Source: Sporomusaceae bacterium UBA1887
GTDB taxonomy: Bacteria; Bacillota; Negativicutes; Sporomusales; DSM-15969
Assembly: GCA_002337925.1 (NCBI GenBank)
Contig: DDHB01000066.1
Span: 38,102-46,699, forward strand
Reading direction: 5' to 3'
DNA length: 8,598 bases
The translations under genes and the position numbers were made by a program. Below the pieces are notes generated by a model. That model had not been told where the DNA came from, did not search any database, and saw only the letters and a list, made by a program, of their open reading frames with translations. Of the stretch, positions 5,706 to 8,598 are shown one piece after another (within the stretch, counting starts at the first letter, position 1; the number at the start of each line of letters is the position of its first letter).

Positions 5706-6871
5706 CTTTGACAAGCTCCCTGGTCCGCTTCTTTTCTCTTGATTTTTGGAACGAGCCAATAAATATATAAGATACTGTATAGTACAGTATATCCACCTGC
5801 CGCAATAAATGCGCTACGGTAACCAAGCTCTGCCGATACGGCTCCCAAACCAATTGCGCCTATCGCCACTCCGCCCTCAACGGCCATGGAAAAAAAGCCA
5901 AATGCCGTTCCACGGTTAGCAGGCTGTACTGCCGTTGTAATCATGGTTGCCAGTGTAGGGAATGCTAGGCCATAGCCAATACCAATACTTGCCCCTGCTA
6001 CCATCAGCACCCACCAATAACCACCTAAACTGGTGATAAACATGGATACTCCCATAATGAGCAGAATATGAAATGCCAAGCGTTCCGGCGAAAGCAGGAT
6101 ACAGAGTTTGCCTACCCACAACCGTGAAGCAACTACCGATAGGGAATATGCAATATAAAACAGGCTAAATTCTGTGACTCCATTACTAACCATAAAAAGC
6201 GGTAAGAAGGTCATAATGGCGGCGTAACAAAGATTTACTGCCAATAAGCTGATTGTTGATACATATACACCCGGCTCTGTAATGACCTCTCCCAATGGCA
6301 GCGACTGACTATTTCTAGTCCTGATTTTCAGACGCGGTGCTTTTGGGAAAAACAGCAGCGAGAAAAGCGTAGCTGCCGCACCTGCAGCAACCACTAAGCC
6401 AAATCCACTCGTATTATATAACCATCCGGCCAAACTGGCGGCAATACCTACCCCGATCATCGTAAAGAGAGTATAGACCGCCACTGCTTCAACCGTATTT
6501 TTTTCATCATGCATTAACGTTGCCATGGTTAACGCTGCCGCACTATAACCTGATATACCAATGCCATGAAGCAATCTTGACACTGATGCTGCAAATAACG
6601 AAGTAGAAAAGTAATAACTGCCGATTGCTCCTATGGATAGTATAATTCCAGCCGTAATCATTGGTGTACTGCCATAGCGGTCGACAGCTTTTCCACCGAT
6701 AATTCTAAATACGATTGCTCCCAAAGAAAAAATACCAATTGCCAGACCGACTTGATGGTCATCCATACCTAAGCTGTGGTAATATATTGGCAGAACAGGC
6801 AAAAAGAAATTAACACTCATCCAAAAAAACATATTGGAAAACAAAAGACCAATAAATTCTCTAGTATACAT
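5702..6871 (-). CDS. MFS transporter
   Basis: 389 residues from ATG 6871 (MYTREF), where family members normally begin just before the first helix. ATG 6907 and ATG 6937 extend the frame, but the extension is charged, non-homologous in look and would run into the divergent gene. The ribosome binding site is weak (GGA, nine bases upstream). Hydropathy suggests 12 transmembrane helices: FSNMFFWMSVNFFLPVLPIYY is helix 1, and the family motif A is GGKAVDRYGSTP (59-70) between helices 2 and 3. A central charged loop (KIRTRNSQSL) divides the halves. The C-terminus is basic (KIKRKEADQ). It is an inner-membrane secondary transporter, probably exporting a small molecule; the substrate cannot be read from sequence. 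It converges on hydG and is divergent to the SGNH hydrolase gene 34 bp away. Confidence 0.85.
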   Translation of the reverse strand: MYTREFIGLLFSNMFFWMSVNFFLPVLPIYYHSLGMDDHQVGLAIGIFSLGAIVFRIIGGKAVDRYGSTPMITAGIILSIGAIGSYYFSTSLFAASVSRLLHGIGISGYSAAALTMATLMHDEKNTVEAVAVYTLFTMIGVGIAASLAGWLYNTSGFGLVVAAGAAATLFSLLFFPKAPRLKIRTRNSQSLPLGEVITEPGVYVSTISLLAVNLCYAAIMTFLPLFMVSNGVTEFSLFYIAYSLSVVASRLWVGKLCILLSPERLAFHILLIMGVSMFITSLGGYWWVLMVAGASIGIGYGLAFPTLATMITTAVQPANRGTAFGFFSMAVEGGVAIGAIGLGAVSAELGYRSAFIAAGGYTVLYSILYIYWLVPKIKRKEADQGACQR

Positions 6872-6905
6872 TTCACGATTTCCGATAATTGCAGGTAGGT
6901 GTTGC

Positions 6906-8525
6906 ATGAAACGAAAAATTTTCACTTTGATTTTCATCCTTTCAGCGGCTGCTATTTACGGCCTGGAAGCAACTGATTTTGGTTTTGCCGGATATAAGCC
7001 GCACCTTGAAGCAAAGCAAGTAGCAAATGAATATGTTTTGACCTGGCCCCGCTTATCCTATTTATCTTACTATGAAATTGAAGTACTCAGCTGCTTTCCT
7101 GAAAATGATACAAAAGCAGCCTCTCCCTCCCAGCGGATAACCAAATATCGAACCTGGTCAAATCAATGGACGGTTAATCAGAGTTTTCCCTACCGAACTT
7201 ATTGGCGTGTGTCAGCGCAGGGATTGTTTGCCCATCCACTTGGCCGTTATTCGGAAAGTCTTAGCCTTACGGAAGTAACCGGTAGTACGGCAGAGGATTT
7301 CCTTCATATTAAACCACAGGCAACTTCTTATTATCCACCTTACAGTCCCGCACCGGCACGACCAATGTTGACCTGGACCTCCGTTGCAGGAGCAGTATAT
7401 TATGAGATTGAAATGTTATCCCGCCCCCCGGAGAATCCCAATGATATTTTACCTTCCCAGCAACGAGTTTTCTCTTCACGCGAAGTTTTCACGAATGGCT
7501 ACAATGCAGACTTTTCTACTTTGCAGGCAGATAATTTGCTATGGCGCGTCCGGGCGCTTGACTATCACGGAAATCCCATCGGAGTTTTTTCTGATGCCTC
7601 TCAAATCAGCATTAATCCGGCTTTAGAGCAGGTATTAAAACCAGTAATCACAGCATCATTAAATGAAAAAGGCACCGCCCAGCTGCTCTATCCCGTATAT
7701 TCGTGGATTCCCATTAGTGGCGCAGTGGATTACGAGGTGGAGCTGCTTAGCCAGCCTCCGGAAAACCCGAATGGAGTTGAACCATCTGCGTACCGGATTT
7801 GGAGCAAGCAGGTTGTAGGCTTTGACTGCTACGATGACCTTCCGCGGAATAACCCTGGCATATATTACTGGCGCGTCCTGGGTCTGGACAAGCAGGGCAA
7901 CCCTGTTGGCGTCTATTCTGATGCAGTACCCTTTACAGTAGATGTATCAAAAGGTCACTATGCAGCAACGTTTGGTGACAGTATCACACACGGTGGAGGT
8001 GCTGTATCCTATTCACCTGCTGACTGGGAGTACAGCTTCCAAACATATTTAAACTTTCCCGTTGTCAATCTGGGAAAAAGCGGCGACACTTCCGAAACGA
8101 TGGCCGCTCGCTTTGACCATGATGTTTTGCCGTACAAACCCCGTTTCTTGCTGATTATGGGCGGCACTAACAGTCTGCGAGGCGGTACTCCTGCAGCTGA
8201 CGTCATCCACGATCTAACCGTTATCAGAGATAAATGTCTGGCCAATGGCATTCGCCCTATACTTATGACACTTCCCCCGATAAATCCTTCCGCTATTGAT
8301 CGGGTCTTTCAGGAAGAAACGATGCCAAACTGGCAGGAAGAATTTGCCACAGTCAATCACTTTATCCGTCAGCAGCGCTATTTTATTGATTTAAATCCCT
8401 ATTTTACCAATAGCGATGGTGAACTGCCTGACTACTATGCAATTGACGGCCTTCATCCCGATATTGAAGGCAAGAAACTAATGGCCCAACTTATCAATGC
8501 CCACTGGTCACGAGTGACACGTTAA
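6906..8525 (+). CDS. Secreted SGNH/GDSL hydrolase with three Fn3-like repeats
   Basis: 539 residues from ATG 6906, chosen because the product then begins with MKRKIFTLIFILSAAAIYG, a signal peptide. An upstream ATG (6834) would bury it. GGTAGGT lies five bases upstream, a modest ribosome binding site. Three beta-sandwich-like repeats span about 36-122, 141-237 and 245-346. Each has (Y/D)YE(I/V)E-x-LS-x-x-PEN near its start (55, 165, 275, exactly 110 apart) and WRV later (100, 213, 322). The catalytic SGNH domain follows: block I GDSIT (nucleophile S359), block II NLGKSGDT (388-395), block III GGTN (419-422) and block V DGLHPD (D514, H517). All four invariant residues are present. Probable role is an extracellular esterase/deacetylase acting on a glycan or cell-wall ester; the substrate is inferred only from the fold. 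No lipobox or anchor is visible. Promoter elements must lie within the transporter's 5' end; I see only isolated -10-like boxes (TATACA 6865, GATAAT 6884). Confidence 0.9.
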   Translation: MKRKIFTLIFILSAAAIYGLEATDFGFAGYKPHLEAKQVANEYVLTWPRLSYLSYYEIEVLSCFPENDTKAASPSQRITKYRTWSNQWTVNQSFPYRTYWRVSAQGLFAHPLGRYSESLSLTEVTGSTAEDFLHIKPQATSYYPPYSPAPARPMLTWTSVAGAVYYEIEMLSRPPENPNDILPSQQRVFSSREVFTNGYNADFSTLQADNLLWRVRALDYHGNPIGVFSDASQISINPALEQVLKPVITASLNEKGTAQLLYPVYSWIPISGAVDYEVELLSQPPENPNGVEPSAYRIWSKQVVGFDCYDDLPRNNPGIYYWRVLGLDKQGNPVGVYSDAVPFTVDVSKGHYAATFGDSITHGGGAVSYSPADWEYSFQTYLNFPVVNLGKSGDTSETMAARFDHDVLPYKPRFLLIMGGTNSLRGGTPAADVIHDLTVIRDKCLANGIRPILMTLPPINPSAIDRVFQEETMPNWQEEFATVNHFIRQQRYFIDLNPYFTNSDGELPDYYAIDGLHPDIEGKKLMAQLINAHWSRVTR

Positions 8526-8550
8526 AAAAAATCAGGCCTCTTTGAGGCCT
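8524..8550 (-). terminator. Hairpin after the SGNH gene, T-tract present only on the left side
   Basis: AGGCCTC-TTT-GAGGCCT (8534-8550) forms a 7-bp GC-rich stem. Eight A residues (8524-8531) lie on its left, so read leftward it is followed by GA and eight T, a good terminator for a leftward gene beyond the window. Read rightward, where the SGNH gene would need it, the stem is followed by AGGGCGTG instead of a T-run. Confidence 0.6.
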
Positions 8551-8598
8551 AGGGCGTGTCTTCAAACTAGCGGAAGGGTCAATGGCGAGTGATTTTTG
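8551..8598. mobile_element. Possible terminal segment of an inserted element (edge of window)
   Basis: The sequence beginning AGGGCGTGTCTTCAAACTAG directly abuts the hairpin, at the point where a symmetric terminator would continue with GATTTTTT. It has the look of an insertion-sequence end (GGGCGTGT-type terminus and a CTAG-like target at 8549-8552). No transposase or second end is within the window, so the call is weak. Confidence 0.2.

Noticed and set aside
6834..6905. Upstream start of the SGNH gene adding 24 residues
   Set aside because: It would place a hydrophilic segment before a clear signal peptide and has no ribosome binding site. ATG 6906 is preferred.

Overview
The window looks like a chromosomal piece of an anaerobic, moderate-GC Bacillota. 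A Negativicutes/Sporomusaceae-type host (Sporomusa/Pelosinus-like) is my best guess, but it is an inference. The reasons are very strong purine-rich ribosome binding sites, GTG and TTG starts, [FeFe]-hydrogenase maturation genes, and oxygen-sensitive activase-type Fe-S proteins. No rRNA, tRNA, CRISPR array or complete mobile element is visible.

Left part, leftward transcription (1-3655): the window opens with the N-terminal 50 codons of an EamA/DMT-type membrane transporter that begins at TTG and runs off the left edge. Upstream of it is a three-gene operon: a BadF/BadG/HgdC-type ATPase activase with an extra C-terminal cysteine cluster, then two homologues of 2-hydroxyacyl-CoA dehydratase-type proteins (COG3580-like and COG3581-like). 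The last two share an ATGA stop/start overlap and a related C-terminal motif. A strong terminator closes the operon, and the last gene's stop codon sits in its loop. Upstream of the operon, behind a long hairpin, is a 99-residue single-pass membrane protein of unknown function.

Middle, rightward transcription (3752-5644): a near-consensus sigma-A promoter drives a roughly 155-nt leader that ends in an intrinsic-terminator-like hairpin just before the ribosome binding site. This looks like an attenuator. It precedes a TM1266-family putative hydrogenase regulator and, with an ATGA overlap, hydG, the radical-SAM tyrosine lyase that makes CO and cyanide for the [FeFe]-hydrogenase H-cluster. hydE, hydF and the hydrogenase itself are not in the window. 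A degenerate LysM-like 63-codon frame lies antisense to the leader.

Right part (5664-8598): a bidirectional terminator separates hydG from a convergent MFS transporter. Head-to-head with the transporter, after only 34 bp, is a secreted SGNH/GDSL hydrolase carrying three Fn3-like repeats. The hydrolase is followed by a hairpin whose right-hand T-tract is missing. The sequence that replaces it looks like the edge of an inserted element, though this is tentative.

Functionally, the activase operon and the hydG operon are both oxygen-sensitive Fe-S systems of a fermentative or acetogenic anaerobe. They are divergently placed and not co-transcribed, so a functional link between them is not demonstrated.
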